Shown: positions 1 to 7,799, numbered from the stretch's first letter. The stretch: DNA of 13,520 bases from CAIKZJ01 sp964626015 (GCA_964626015.1 CAZVCC010000074.1:1-13520), one strand, 5' to 3'. The notes: generated by a model from the letters alone, not told the origin. Translations and numbers: made by a program.

Positions 1-151
1 TTTCTTTAAGTGTACAAATAATAGTATTGCTTAATAATAAATACTAATTTATTTGTAATAAATAAATTTTTAAAATAGCATACAAAAATACTTTAGATGC
101 AGTCAATACATAGCAAATATAATAGCATAATCATTAAAATTAAAGTAACAT

Positions 152-184
152 TTTGAAAGTAAAAACCTGTGTGAATTATTTTTA
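152..184 (+). promoter_or_regulatory. Candidate Bacteroidota-type promoter for the symporter-led operon
   Basis: A TTTG at 152-155 is followed, 21 bases later, by TATTTTTA at 177-184, which matches seven of eight positions of the Bacteroidota -7 element TAnnTTTG. The known spacing of the two elements is about 19-21 bases. Transcription would start near 190, leaving a leader of about 45 bases before the ATG at 235. The rest of 1-234 is AT-rich and holds no reading frame I can support. In DNA this AT-rich such matches arise by chance, so this is only a candidate. Confidence 0.3.
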
Positions 185-234
185 ACGACAATTTTAAAAA
201 ATAATTAAGTATTTTGAGATAAAATAGAACTTGG

Positions 235-1998
235 ATGCATATAACAGACTGGTTAATAATTGCAGTTTATTTCTTAATATCATTTTTCATAGGATATATT
301 TATAAGAAAAGAGCTGGAGCCTCAACTGAAGATTTTTTCCTGTCCGGGAGAAAACTTCCCTGGTGGCTTGCAGGTATATCAATGGTTGCTACTACTTTTG
401 CGGCAGATACTCCACTTGCTGTTACAGAACTTGTTGGCAAAAACGGAATTGCAGGAAACTGGCTTTGGTGGAACATGCTTATCGGAGGAATGCTGACGGT
501 ATTCTTCTTTGCTCGATTATGGAGAAGAGCAAATATTCTGACCGATGTTGAATTTATTGAGCTTAGATACTCGGGTAAGTCGGCGGCATTTCTTCGAGGA
601 TTCAAAGCTGTATATCTCGGTGTTTTCATGAACACAATTATAATGGGTTGGGTGAATCTTGCTATGATAAAAATTCTTATTGGTATGTTTCCTGAATTTA
701 TTAATATGGATAATGTACTTATTTATGTTGGTCTTTGTATGCTCGTTACCGCCGTTTATTCAGCTCTATCTGGATTGTGGGGTGTTGCTGTTACGGATGC
801 GTTTCAGTTTATTCTCGCAATGATAGGTTGTATTGTACTCGCAGTAATAGTTGTCAATTCAGATCAAATCGGAGGTATTGCCGGACTCCAGTCAAAATTA
901 CCTGATTGGGCTCTAAAGTTTACTCCTGTTATTAATTCTGAAAGTGAAAACATTACTACCGCTGGAGTCTTCGCAATATCATTGTCATCATTTCTTGCAT
1001 TTATCGCAATTCAATGGTGGGCTTCATGGTATCCCGGTTCAGAACCTGGCGGAGGAGGTTACGTTGCTCAAAGAATGATGTCTGCCAAAGATGAAAAACA
1101 TTCCCTTCTTGCAACTTTTTTCTTTCAGGTCGCTCATTACACCATACGTCCATGGCCATGGATTCTCGTCGGACTTTCAGCTATTATCTTATATCCGGAT
1201 CTATCGATTAATGATAAAGGACTGGGTTACGTAAGAGCAATGAATGATTTTCTTCCTGTTGGATTAAAAGGACTTCTTCTGGCAGCTTTTTTTGCTGCAT
1301 ATATGTCAACAATTGCGACACACCTGAATTGGGGGACATCATATTTTATTAATGACTTTTACAGAAGATTTATTAGGAATCATAGCAGTGAAAAACACTA
1401 CGTTCTAACAGCAAGAGTAATGACTATGATTTTCATGTTGCTTTCAATTGTAATAACAATGATGATGGATAGTATATCGGGTGTTTGGAGTTTTGTTATG
1501 GAATGCGGTGCCGGTCTTGGGCTCGTGCTAATTTTAAGGTGGTTCTGGTGGAGAATAAACGCTATATCAGAAATCGTGGCAACAATTACACCTTTTTTGG
1601 TTTATGCCGTTCTATTTTTTGGAAAAATCAATGTACAATTCCCGGATTCACTTTACATAATTGTACCGATTACAACGGCAGCATGGTTGGTTACTGCTTT
1701 CTTGACAAAACCAACTGAAGAAAGTAAACTTGCAAATTTCTTTAAACAGATAAGACCCGGAGGTATTGGGTGGAAAAAATTTAAATTAAAATATCCTGAT
1801 GTGAAAACTGATAAAGGTTATAGATATTTGTTTTTAAGCTGGCTCTTTGGAATAGTACTGGTTTATATGTTTTTATTTGGAGTTGGAAAATTTATTTTTG
1901 GAGAGTACTTAAATGCAATGGTTTTGATTTTGATAGGAATTATTGCTGGATTTTTAGTTTTTAAATCTATTAACAAACAGGGTTCAATACTCGAATAA
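235..1998 (+). CDS. Sodium:solute symporter family (SSS) transporter
   Basis: Inner-membrane secondary transporter that should couple inward sodium flow to uptake of a small solute. The 587-residue protein is almost wholly hydrophobic, with about 13-14 likely membrane segments, the usual range for the family. Family landmarks: the N-terminal DFFLSGRKLPWW stretch (residues 33-44) leading into the broken first core helix, the conserved VTAVYSALSGLWGVAVTD segment (171-188), and FFAAYMSTIATHLNWGTSYF (352-371), which corresponds to the helix carrying the Na2-site serine/threonine residues (S358, T359). Three additional C-terminal hydrophobic segments follow a polar linker at about 493-528. The substrate (sugar, proline, other) cannot be read from the sequence. 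The ATG at 235 gives a sensible N-terminus (MHITDWLIIAVYF); no clear Shine-Dalgarno precedes it, which is common in Bacteroidota. It leads a four-gene cluster; ftsX begins one base after its stop. Confidence 0.9.
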   Translation: MHITDWLIIAVYFLISFFIGYIYKKRAGASTEDFFLSGRKLPWWLAGISMVATTFAADTPLAVTELVGKNGIAGNWLWWNMLIGGMLTVFFFARLWRRANILTDVEFIELRYSGKSAAFLRGFKAVYLGVFMNTIIMGWVNLAMIKILIGMFPEFINMDNVLIYVGLCMLVTAVYSALSGLWGVAVTDAFQFILAMIGCIVLAVIVVNSDQIGGIAGLQSKLPDWALKFTPVINSESENITTAGVFAISLSSFLAFIAIQWWASWYPGSEPGGGGYVAQRMMSAKDEKHSLLATFFFQVAHYTIRPWPWILVGLSAIILYPDLSINDKGLGYVRAMNDFLPVGLKGLLLAAFFAAYMSTIATHLNWGTSYFINDFYRRFIRNHSSEKHYVLTARVMTMIFMLLSIVITMMMDSISGVWSFVMECGAGLGLVLILRWFWWRINAISEIVATITPFLVYAVLFFGKINVQFPDSLYIIVPITTAAWLVTAFLTKPTEESKLANFFKQIRPGGIGWKKFKLKYPDVKTDKGYRYLFLSWLFGIVLVYMFLFGVGKFIFGEYLNAMVLILIGIIAGFLVFKSINKQGSILE

Positions 1999-1999
1999 T

Positions 2000-2872
2000 T
2001 TGAAATTACTTTACTTATACAAAGAAGCAATACGTGGATTTTCAAGTGCAAAGTTGTCTACTTTCGCATCTGTAATTACAATTATGCTTTCGATTATACT
2101 CATTTCGATTTATTTTCTGTTTACTATTAATTCAAGCAGAATTATTAAGGATATAAAAGAAAAGGTGGAACTTGAAATATTCCTTGAGGATGAATTAAGT
2201 AATGAAGATCTAATTTCTCTTCGTGACAAAATTCGAATTATTGGCGGTGTCAAGAGTATAAATTATATTTCTAAAGATGAGGCTATAAAAATTTTCACGG
2301 AGGAATTTGGTTCGGAAATGCTGGAAATATATGATTACAATCCTCTTCCCGCCTCTTTCAGAATTAATCTATATGAAGAATATAAAACAATCGAGAGACT
2401 TAATAAGATAAAATCTCAACTAGCCGAAATGAAATTTGTTACCGACGTAAAGTTTCCGGAAGGAAACCTTGAACTCATTGAATCTAAAACATCCGGCTTT
2501 CTTTTTATTAACCTGATTATAATGATAGTGATAACGTTATCCTCTGTATTTCTTGTTTCAAACACAATTCGTCTTATTATTAATTCTAGGAAAAAGATTA
2601 TTGAGACATTCAAACTTCTGGGAGCAACAAGAATTTTTGTAATGCTTCCTTTTTTATTTGAAGGTTTTATTCAGGGACTTTTCGGCAGCCTTCTTGCAAT
2701 TGGTACGATGTATCTATTTTTGAAGTTGTTCGTATCAAAATTTCAGGCATCAGAAATTAAATTCACTTTTATGGATGCAGATATTATATTATATCTTATA
2801 TTAACAGGAATAGCTCTCGGTGTTTTGGGCAGCTATTTCTCGGTATTAAAATATTTAAAAATTCAAAATTAA
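2000..2872 (+). CDS. ftsX: Cell division protein FtsX (permease-like)
   Basis: FtsX is the membrane half of the FtsEX complex, which uses ATP hydrolysis by FtsE to control peptidoglycan hydrolases at the division site. The 290-residue protein has the family layout: a short cytoplasmic N-terminus, membrane segment 1 (about 22-44), a periplasmic domain (about 45-165), and three C-terminal membrane segments (about 167-190, 214-245, 262-284). Diagnostic motifs are NPLPASF at 114-120 and KLLGATRIFVMLPFLFEGF at 205-223. The start is a TTG at 2000, one base after the symporter stop; no in-frame ATG occurs before membrane segment 1, and the TTG yields the expected MKLLYLYKEAIRGF N-terminus, so translation is probably coupled. 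No ftsE lies beside it in this window; the ATPase must be encoded elsewhere. Confidence 0.92.
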   Translation: MKLLYLYKEAIRGFSSAKLSTFASVITIMLSIILISIYFLFTINSSRIIKDIKEKVELEIFLEDELSNEDLISLRDKIRIIGGVKSINYISKDEAIKIFTEEFGSEMLEIYDYNPLPASFRINLYEEYKTIERLNKIKSQLAEMKFVTDVKFPEGNLELIESKTSGFLFINLIIMIVITLSSVFLVSNTIRLIINSRKKIIETFKLLGATRIFVMLPFLFEGFIQGLFGSLLAIGTMYLFLKLFVSKFQASEIKFTFMDADIILYLILTGIALGVLGSYFSVLKYLKIQN

Positions 2873-2883
2873 AACAAAATTAT

Positions 2884-3336
2884 ATGTTAAAAATTGGCGA
2901 TAAAGCACCCGACTTCAGCCTTCTTTCAGACAGCGGAAAGAAATTTTCTCTGAAGAATCTTAAAGGACACAAAATAATTCTTTATTTCTATCCAAAGGAC
3001 AACACTTCCGGTTGTACCAAAGAAGCTTGTGACTTTAGAGATAGTATTAAAACGTTCGAGAATAAGGAAACTGTCATTCTTGGTATCAGTAAAGACAGTA
3101 TCGAGTCACACAAAAACTTTAAATCTAAATATAATCTGCCTTTTGCTTTGCTGTCGGATGAGGAAGGCCAGATGGTAAATGATTACGGAGTTTGGAAAGA
3201 AAAGAGCATGTATGGCAAGAAGTACATGGGTATCGAACGTACAACTTTTCTTATAGATGAGAAAGGTAAAATTAAAGAAATCTGGAATAAAGTTAAAGTA
3301 CCGGGGCACGTACAGGATATTATTAGCAAATTATAA
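2884..3336 (+). CDS. bcp: Thioredoxin-dependent thiol peroxidase, Bcp/PrxQ-type peroxiredoxin
   Basis: Cytoplasmic antioxidant enzyme that reduces hydrogen peroxide and organic hydroperoxides using thioredoxin as the usual electron donor. At 150 residues it has standard Bcp length. The active-site region FYPKDNTSGCTKEAC (35-49) fits the peroxiredoxin PxxxTxxC pattern (P37, T41) with peroxidatic Cys44. Resolving Cys49 lies five residues on, the arrangement of the atypical two-cysteine Bcp subfamily. Arg119 in IERTTFLID is the conserved active-site arginine. Ser42 stands where many homologues have proline (TPGC); this should be tolerated. The ATG at 2884 lies 11 bases after ftsX and gives MLKIGDKAPDFSL, the canonical N-terminus. 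There is no signal peptide. Position suggests co-transcription with ftsX and the GNAT-like gene. Confidence 0.95.
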   Translation: MLKIGDKAPDFSLLSDSGKKFSLKNLKGHKIILYFYPKDNTSGCTKEACDFRDSIKTFENKETVILGISKDSIESHKNFKSKYNLPFALLSDEEGQMVNDYGVWKEKSMYGKKYMGIERTTFLIDEKGKIKEIWNKVKVPGHVQDIISKL

Positions 3337-3345
3337 AATCATCAC

Positions 3346-4482
3346 ATGGGTGAGATAACGATTAAGATAGTTGAGAATGAGATAGACAAAATGCGGTTTA
3401 TCAAATTTCCTTGGGAAATTTATAAAGGTGATAATAATTGGGTTCCTCCTTTAATATACGATGTTAGAAAAAACTTGGATAAAATCAGGAATCCTTTTTA
3501 TAAACATGCTAAATCCTGTTTGTTTCTGGCTTTGGATGGAAAAACTATTGTCGGAAGGATTGCTGCTATTATTAATGACCATCATAATCAGAAATATAAA
3601 GATAAAACAGGCTTTATTGGATATTTTGAAAGCATCAATTCAAAGGAAGTGTCTAGGTTACTTTTTGATACAGCAAAAGATTGGCTGATTGAAAACGGTA
3701 AGGATAATATTCGGGGACCAATAAACCTTTCAATAAACGATGAAGTTGGGCTTCTCGTTGATGGATTTAACAAGCCCCCTGTTCTTTTGATGACTTATAA
3801 TCCTAAGTATTACGTTGAACTTTTTGAAAATTATGGATTTATAAAAGCGAAAGATTTTTATGCATATCTCTTCACACAGGAAGACGCCAGGAAAAACCCA
3901 AAATCAATGGAAAAACTTGAAAGAGTTGGACAATTAGTACTAAAACGAGAGAATATAAAGATAAGAAAGATTGTTCTTAAAGACCTTCAAAATGAACTTT
4001 TAAAGGTTATGAAAATATACAATGAAGCGTGGATTGATAACTGGGGCTCAGTGCAAATGACAGAAGATGAATTTAAGTATGTTGCTGCATCTTTGAAACC
4101 TCTCGTAGATGAAGATATTGTTTATTTTGCTGAAGTTGATGGTGAAGCTGTGGGTTTTTCATTGTCGCTTCCGGATTTTAATCAGGTATTTAAAAAGATA
4201 AACGGTAGACTGTTTCCTTTTGGTGTATTTAAAATATTGACGGGTAAGAAGAAGATAGATTTCATACGCGTTATGATAATGGGAGTAATTCCTAAATATC
4301 AGAAAAAAGGAATAGAAGCTGTTTTCATTAACGATACTATTAAAACAAGTATGAATAAAGGATATGAAGGTGCTGAAATTTCATGGGTACTAGAAGATAA
4401 TATTCCGATGGTGCAAACAGCAGTAAATCTTGGTGCTAAGATTTACAAGACCTACAGGGTTTACGACAAGAAAATTTCTTGA
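3346..4482 (+). CDS. GNAT-superfamily N-acetyltransferase-like protein (two lobes)
   Basis: A 378-residue cytoplasmic protein resembling a widespread group annotated only as GNAT or acyltransferase-like. The N-terminal part (about 5-175) has a GNAT-like strand/helix order, with FLALDGKTIVGRIAAIIND (60-78) as the central strands and a conserved-looking IRGPINLSINDEVGLLVDGF segment (122-141). The C-terminal part (about 203-372) is a second GNAT fold: VYFAEVDGEAVGFSLSLPD (259-277), then VMIMGVIPKYQKKGIEAVFI (309-328), whose QKKGIE (319-324) fits the Q/RxxGxG/A acetyl-CoA pyrophosphate-binding signature except that E replaces the last small residue. The first lobe lacks an obvious such signature, so only the second may bind the cofactor. 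The substrate is unknown. Start ATG at 3346, nine bases after the peroxiredoxin stop; likely last gene of the operon. Confidence 0.8.
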   Translation: MGEITIKIVENEIDKMRFIKFPWEIYKGDNNWVPPLIYDVRKNLDKIRNPFYKHAKSCLFLALDGKTIVGRIAAIINDHHNQKYKDKTGFIGYFESINSKEVSRLLFDTAKDWLIENGKDNIRGPINLSINDEVGLLVDGFNKPPVLLMTYNPKYYVELFENYGFIKAKDFYAYLFTQEDARKNPKSMEKLERVGQLVLKRENIKIRKIVLKDLQNELLKVMKIYNEAWIDNWGSVQMTEDEFKYVAASLKPLVDEDIVYFAEVDGEAVGFSLSLPDFNQVFKKINGRLFPFGVFKILTGKKKIDFIRVMIMGVIPKYQKKGIEAVFINDTIKTSMNKGYEGAEISWVLEDNIPMVQTAVNLGAKIYKTYRVYDKKIS

Positions 4483-4697
4483 TGATTTCTAAGTTTTTAA
4501 TTCACTCTTATCATTGTTCTGCTTTCTTTAAAAAAAAAATCGATTTATTTCTGTATTAAATATTTATTTCTCTAGTTCAATATAATATTTTTTCAAATAC
4601 GGTTTTTTAATCCTCCGTACATTACTCTTATTTTTCAAAAAGAATACCGTATGTTTTATTTGCCACAAAATAACTTATATAATCCTAAAACTTATTA

Positions 4698-4728
4698 TTG
4701 CAATTACTAACTATATTACATACATTTA
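4698..4728 (+). promoter_or_regulatory. Candidate promoter for the zinc-ribbon/DUF2007 gene
   Basis: TTGCAA at 4698-4703 and TACATT at 4721-4726 are separated by 17 bases, and the downstream box extends to TACATTTA (4721-4728), seven of eight matches to the Bacteroidota -7 element TAnnTTTG. Transcription would begin roughly 20 bases before the ATG at 4755. Chance matches are frequent in such AT-rich DNA. Confidence 0.3.
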
Positions 4729-4743
4729 ATAAAATTAAATAAA

Positions 4744-4748
4744 AGGGA
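4744..4748 (+). promoter_or_regulatory. Ribosome binding site of the DUF2007 gene
   Basis: AGGGA six bases before the ATG at 4755 is one of the few recognisable Shine-Dalgarno-like sequences in this window and supports that start. Confidence 0.5.
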
Positions 4749-4754
4749 TTTATC

Positions 4755-5093
4755 ATGGAAATAAAGAAATCAAACGGAAAAATAAATATCTGCTCCGAAT
4801 GCGGTGCGGAGGTTTCAACAGAAGATTTTGTTTGTCCTTTCTGTAAATCTGATTTAACTGAAGTATTGGAAACTTATGGAGAGGTTGTTCTCGTTAAGGA
4901 ATATCCTAATGAATTTGAAGCACAGTCGGCAAAAGTTCAGCTTGATTCTGAAGGTATTAAGTGTTTTATATCATCAGATAATGAAGGAGGTATGATGCCA
5001 TCGCTTTCACTCGCAATTGGAGTAAAGTTAATGGTTAATAAAAATGATTATGATAATGCCGTTGAAATACTTAAATCAATGAACATGTATTAA
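4755..5093 (+). CDS. Zinc-ribbon protein with DUF2007 (putative signal-transducing) domain
   Basis: A 112-residue soluble protein with two parts. Residues 13-30 carry two CxxC knuckles, CSEC (13-16) and CPFC (27-30), spaced as in small zinc ribbons. Residues about 45-108 match the DUF2007 pattern: VLVKEYPNEFEAQSAKVQLDSEGI (45-68), then a short insert, then IGVKLMVNKNDYDNAVEIL (88-106). DUF2007 is a small PII-like fold described as a putative signal-transducing domain, but its ligand or partner is not established. No signal peptide or membrane segment is present. A good AGGGA ribosome site supports the ATG at 4755. It stands alone on the plus strand, and its TAA shares bases with the stop of the convergent gene that follows. 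Confidence 0.8.
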   Translation: MEIKKSNGKINICSECGAEVSTEDFVCPFCKSDLTEVLETYGEVVLVKEYPNEFEAQSAKVQLDSEGIKCFISSDNEGGMMPSLSLAIGVKLMVNKNDYDNAVEILKSMNMY

Positions 5094-5623
5094 TCATAAT
5101 TGTTTTTTACTTTATGTGACTCAATTTCATTCCAAATTTCGTCGGGTATACATTTGATTATCACTTTATACAGATTATCAAGAATCTTTTCATATTTACT
5201 TTCGGGATATAAAGGTGATGATGCAATTAATTCGTCTTCATTAAAAATCTTAACATAGTCAGAATGCCCTCCGTCGGGTATTTCATCATTTGATAACTGT
5301 CCTATTTTAATATTCAGTATATTGCTATTTGTTATTTCTGTTTTTAAGTTTCTCATATTATACTCACCGATTTCAACTTCATATTTATATGTATTGTTAC
5401 CGGTTTTTATATAACCCACCGTATACTCCAATTCTGCCATTCCGGTATTTGTTATACTAATCTTATAATGATATTGGTAAGGTGGAGGCAGTGAACCAAC
5501 GTTGTAACCGTATTCAAGCTTTGTCCAGGAAGACTGAGAACAAGCATTACCAAAACTGAATAAAAATGCAGTTGAGATAAATAAGACTATATAAGCCGCT
5601 ACGTATATATTAATTTTCTTCAT
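5090..5623 (-). CDS. Secreted protein of unknown function
   Basis: A 177-residue protein I do not recognise. It starts with MKKINIYVAAYIVLFISTAF, a positively charged then hydrophobic signal peptide (core about 7-24), followed by FGNACSQSSW. Cleavage by signal peptidase I after Ser29, leaving Gln30, fits the A-x-S|Q pattern common in Bacteroidota; Cys28 could instead be a weak lipobox, but Gly25 at -3 makes lipoprotein processing less likely. The mature part is rich in beta-favouring sequence, for example YQYHYKISITNTG and NTYKYEVEIGEY, with no T9SS tail, so a periplasmic location is plausible. The C-terminal 40 residues look helical and charged. The ATG at 5623 is the only reasonable start. 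It is convergent with the DUF2007 gene, the two stops sharing the palindrome TTAA at 5090-5093. Confidence 0.7.
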   Translation of the reverse strand: MKKINIYVAAYIVLFISTAFLFSFGNACSQSSWTKLEYGYNVGSLPPPYQYHYKISITNTGMAELEYTVGYIKTGNNTYKYEVEIGEYNMRNLKTEITNSNILNIKIGQLSNDEIPDGGHSDYVKIFNEDELIASSPLYPESKYEKILDNLYKVIIKCIPDEIWNEIESHKVKNNYD

Positions 5624-5948
5624 AGTTTAGCGTTCGGTTTTTTAAACTTCACATATTGATTTAATGTTCCAAAATATTATAACAATTTATCTTAACATAT
5701 AAAAGAACAATTTTATAAATATAATCTTAATTAAATCACTTTTGCAAAATTACAAGAAACAACAAATAGATTTCAGATCAATTTTGACTTTAAAGTAACC
5801 TGCTTAAACCCGAATTATAACTTGTTTAAATTGATATTTAATAATCTTCAATATCGTCGGTTTTTCAATAATTTGTGTTATAATAATATTGCTTGTTAAT
5901 TATTTTCGAATTATAAATTTATAATATAAACCAAAAAAGAGACTTATT
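5624..5948. other. Divergent intergenic region between two secreted-protein genes
   Basis: These 325 bases must hold the promoters of the minus-strand 177-residue gene and the plus-strand Asp-box gene. On the minus strand TAATTTTG (5745-5752) is a full match to TAnnTTTG, but no TTTG lies at the right distance. On the plus strand TATTTTCG (5901-5908) matches seven of eight, also without a well-spaced partner. A 10-base direct repeat CGAATTATAA occurs at 5811-5820 and 5907-5916. No reading frame, RNA gene or GC-rich hairpin is evident. Confidence 0.45.
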
Positions 5949-7745
5949 ATGAAAGGAATTCTTTACATTGCTCTTTTTATCTGCTTAACTATCTATGCTT
6001 TAGCACAATCTCCGGACGAAATTTACAGAGAAGCTAATCCGGAATATATTCAGCAAACAGATAATTCAGAGTACGCTGTACTTCTTCAAAAACTTACCTA
6101 TGCAAAGACTTCGGGTAATCAGCAGAATTTTGAGAAGTACCTTAACGAACTAAGATTAAAATATTCCGGCAAAAACATAACTACCGGATCACAGTTACCG
6201 CCTAACGGAAATTGTTTTATACCGACAATGACTCAACCTGAAGAACCTGTAGGTACGCCTGACTGGGGAAATACAGGGATTAGAATTTTCAACGGAAGTG
6301 TTGGTTCATCATCATCCGGAAATCCTAATGCATTTAACCGGCAGGTAAAGATTGAAGCCGATACACTCGGAGTTTTGTATTCTGCTTTTATGAACAGTGC
6401 TAAGGATACTTTATTTTTCTATCGTTCTACTAACCGAGGTGCATCATGGGCAAAAATACAGGCTCTATTTTCAGGTCTGGCATTTACTTATTACAGCTTT
6501 GATTTTGCTGTTGCCGATACTACAGGAGGATTCAAGATTGGTATGGTCGTATCACTTATTTCTTCTGCGGGTACTTATGCTGGTACTGTCTATTATGGTG
6601 ACATGAAATCTGACGGAACGGGTTTTGCATCAAATACTGTCTTTGTTCCTCTCGCGGGCAGAGGAGTAATAGGTCCTGTAATATGCACTGATTCCTACAA
6701 CTGGAGCCCGGGTTCTACATATTGGTACATTGCAGCTTCAAATTGTGATATGAATACAGGTGTTACGAGTTTTGTACCTGTCGCATATACTCCAGACTGG
6801 GGTAATACCTGGATTCATGACACAGCTCGTTCAACTTACAATGACTATGAACTTGATATTGACTATAATTATGACAGTGTATATGTTCTTATGACAAACA
6901 ACCTTACAACATCAAATGAGAATCTAAGAATTCGGGGTATAAGACTCAGTGAATGGGGAACGAACATAGCTTGGAGACAGGTTAATCCTGCAAGCACATC
7001 CTCACCCGAGTTTAACGGATGCATTGCTGTGAATAGAAAGAATAATGATTTTGCTGTTTCATTTACTATTAATGAAAGTTCAAACTTTAATGTGCAATAC
7101 TCCTATGTACTAGGAGGAACTAATACATGGTCTTATAATAATCCTTTGGCAAACCAGGCGAATAACGAAACAAGGTCATATATACACAGTTCCCCTCAGC
7201 AATCAGGCGCATTCAGAATTGTATTTTGTTCCGAATCTTCCGGGCTTGATACTGTAATTTATTTAAGTACATTAAATATAGCTTCAGGATTTGTTTCAAG
7301 AACGATTGCATCAAGAACCAACTTATCCACAGGAATACTTGCACCGTGCGTCACAGGTTACATGTTCAACGGTATAACACCGGGGGGTGGAGTTGTGTAT
7401 GCCGGAAACGGTCCAAGCAACATTTGGTTTAATGGTTCAGATGTAGTTACTGAAATTAATCCGGTTTCAGGTAATATCCCTGATAAATTTTCATTATCTC
7501 AAAACTATCCCAATCCGTTTAACCCGGTTACAAAAATTAACTTCTCAATTCCGAAGAATAACTTTGTACAAATTAAGGTTTATGATGTTACAGGAAAGGA
7601 AGTCGCAGAGCTGCTGAATAAAAACCTGAATGCAGGTGAATACATTCTATCATTTAATGCAGCAAAGCTTACATCAGGGGTTTATTTCTATAAACTTTCA
7701 TCTGGTTCTTTTTCTGATGTGAAAAAGATGTTATTGATCAAATAA
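5949..7745 (+). CDS. Secreted Asp-box (BNR-like) protein with T9SS type A sorting domain
   Basis: A 598-residue extracellular or surface protein. The signal peptide (about 1-19) ends ALA|Q, so the mature chain would begin with Gln20. Residues about 42-75 form a short helical, charged segment. The body (about 100-500) is beta-rich, with two Asp-box-like motifs of sialidase/BNR propellers, STNRGASW (160-167) and TPDWGNTW (281-288), suggesting a beta-propeller or sialidase-like fold; no sialidase catalytic set is evident, so enzymatic activity is not claimed. The last 84 residues (515-598), from SLSQNYPNPFNPVTKI to KKMLLIK, are a T9SS type A sorting domain directing transport across the outer membrane and surface attachment or release. 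The body resembles the protein at 10463-12349. The ATG at 5949 directly precedes the signal peptide; AAAGAG-like purines upstream are a weak ribosome site. Confidence 0.82.
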   Translation: MKGILYIALFICLTIYALAQSPDEIYREANPEYIQQTDNSEYAVLLQKLTYAKTSGNQQNFEKYLNELRLKYSGKNITTGSQLPPNGNCFIPTMTQPEEPVGTPDWGNTGIRIFNGSVGSSSSGNPNAFNRQVKIEADTLGVLYSAFMNSAKDTLFFYRSTNRGASWAKIQALFSGLAFTYYSFDFAVADTTGGFKIGMVVSLISSAGTYAGTVYYGDMKSDGTGFASNTVFVPLAGRGVIGPVICTDSYNWSPGSTYWYIAASNCDMNTGVTSFVPVAYTPDWGNTWIHDTARSTYNDYELDIDYNYDSVYVLMTNNLTTSNENLRIRGIRLSEWGTNIAWRQVNPASTSSPEFNGCIAVNRKNNDFAVSFTINESSNFNVQYSYVLGGTNTWSYNNPLANQANNETRSYIHSSPQQSGAFRIVFCSESSGLDTVIYLSTLNIASGFVSRTIASRTNLSTGILAPCVTGYMFNGITPGGGVVYAGNGPSNIWFNGSDVVTEINPVSGNIPDKFSLSQNYPNPFNPVTKINFSIPKNNFVQIKVYDVTGKEVAELLNKNLNAGEYILSFNAAKLTSGVYFYKLSSGSFSDVKKMLLIK

Positions 7746-7763
7746 AAATGATATCGAAAACTA

Positions 7764-7794
7764 CAAAGGACAGGCAATGCCTGTCCTTTGTTTT
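7764..7794. terminator. Bidirectional intrinsic terminator between convergent genes
   Basis: CAAAGGACAGGCA (7764-7776) and TGCCTGTCCTTTG (7778-7790) are perfect 13-base inverted arms around one base; sterically the stem is about 12 pairs with a 3-base loop. TTTT follows at 7791-7794 for the plus strand, and the minus strand reads TAGTTTT after the same stem. It lies between the ends of the plus-strand Asp-box gene and the minus-strand protease gene, so it can end both transcripts. Confidence 0.9.
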
Positions 7795-7799
7795 AAGAT

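Larger units (their letters stand above)
4483..4754. other. AT-rich intergenic region without a supported gene
   Basis: This stretch separates the four-gene cluster from the DUF2007 gene. It contains homopolymer runs (ten A at about 4530-4539) and a 7-base inverted pair, ATACGGT (4597-4603) and ACCGTAT (4646-4652), with another CCGTA at 4615-4619. No GC-rich hairpin followed by a T tract is visible, so the operon terminator is not identified. The longest ATG-initiated frame I traced, from 4651, is 19 codons and unconvincing. Confidence 0.5.

Noticed and set aside
300..635. 111-codon minus-strand frame inside the symporter gene
   Set aside because: It lies antisense to a clearly conserved transporter, shows no recognisable domain, and is best explained as a shadow of the real gene.
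4597..4652. 7-base inverted pair ATACGGT / ACCGTAT as a terminator or operator
   Set aside because: The 42-base separation and lack of a T tract make a terminator unlikely, and a pair this short is expected by chance.
5745..5752. TAATTTTG as a minus-strand promoter for the 177-residue gene
   Set aside because: It matches TAnnTTTG fully but lacks a TTTG at 19-21 bases and would leave a leader of about 115 bases, so it was not called as a feature.
7764..7790. Attachment site or insertion-sequence end
   Set aside because: The inverted repeat has a near-zero loop, sits between convergent stops and is followed by T tracts, with no transposase or integrase nearby; a terminator explains it better.
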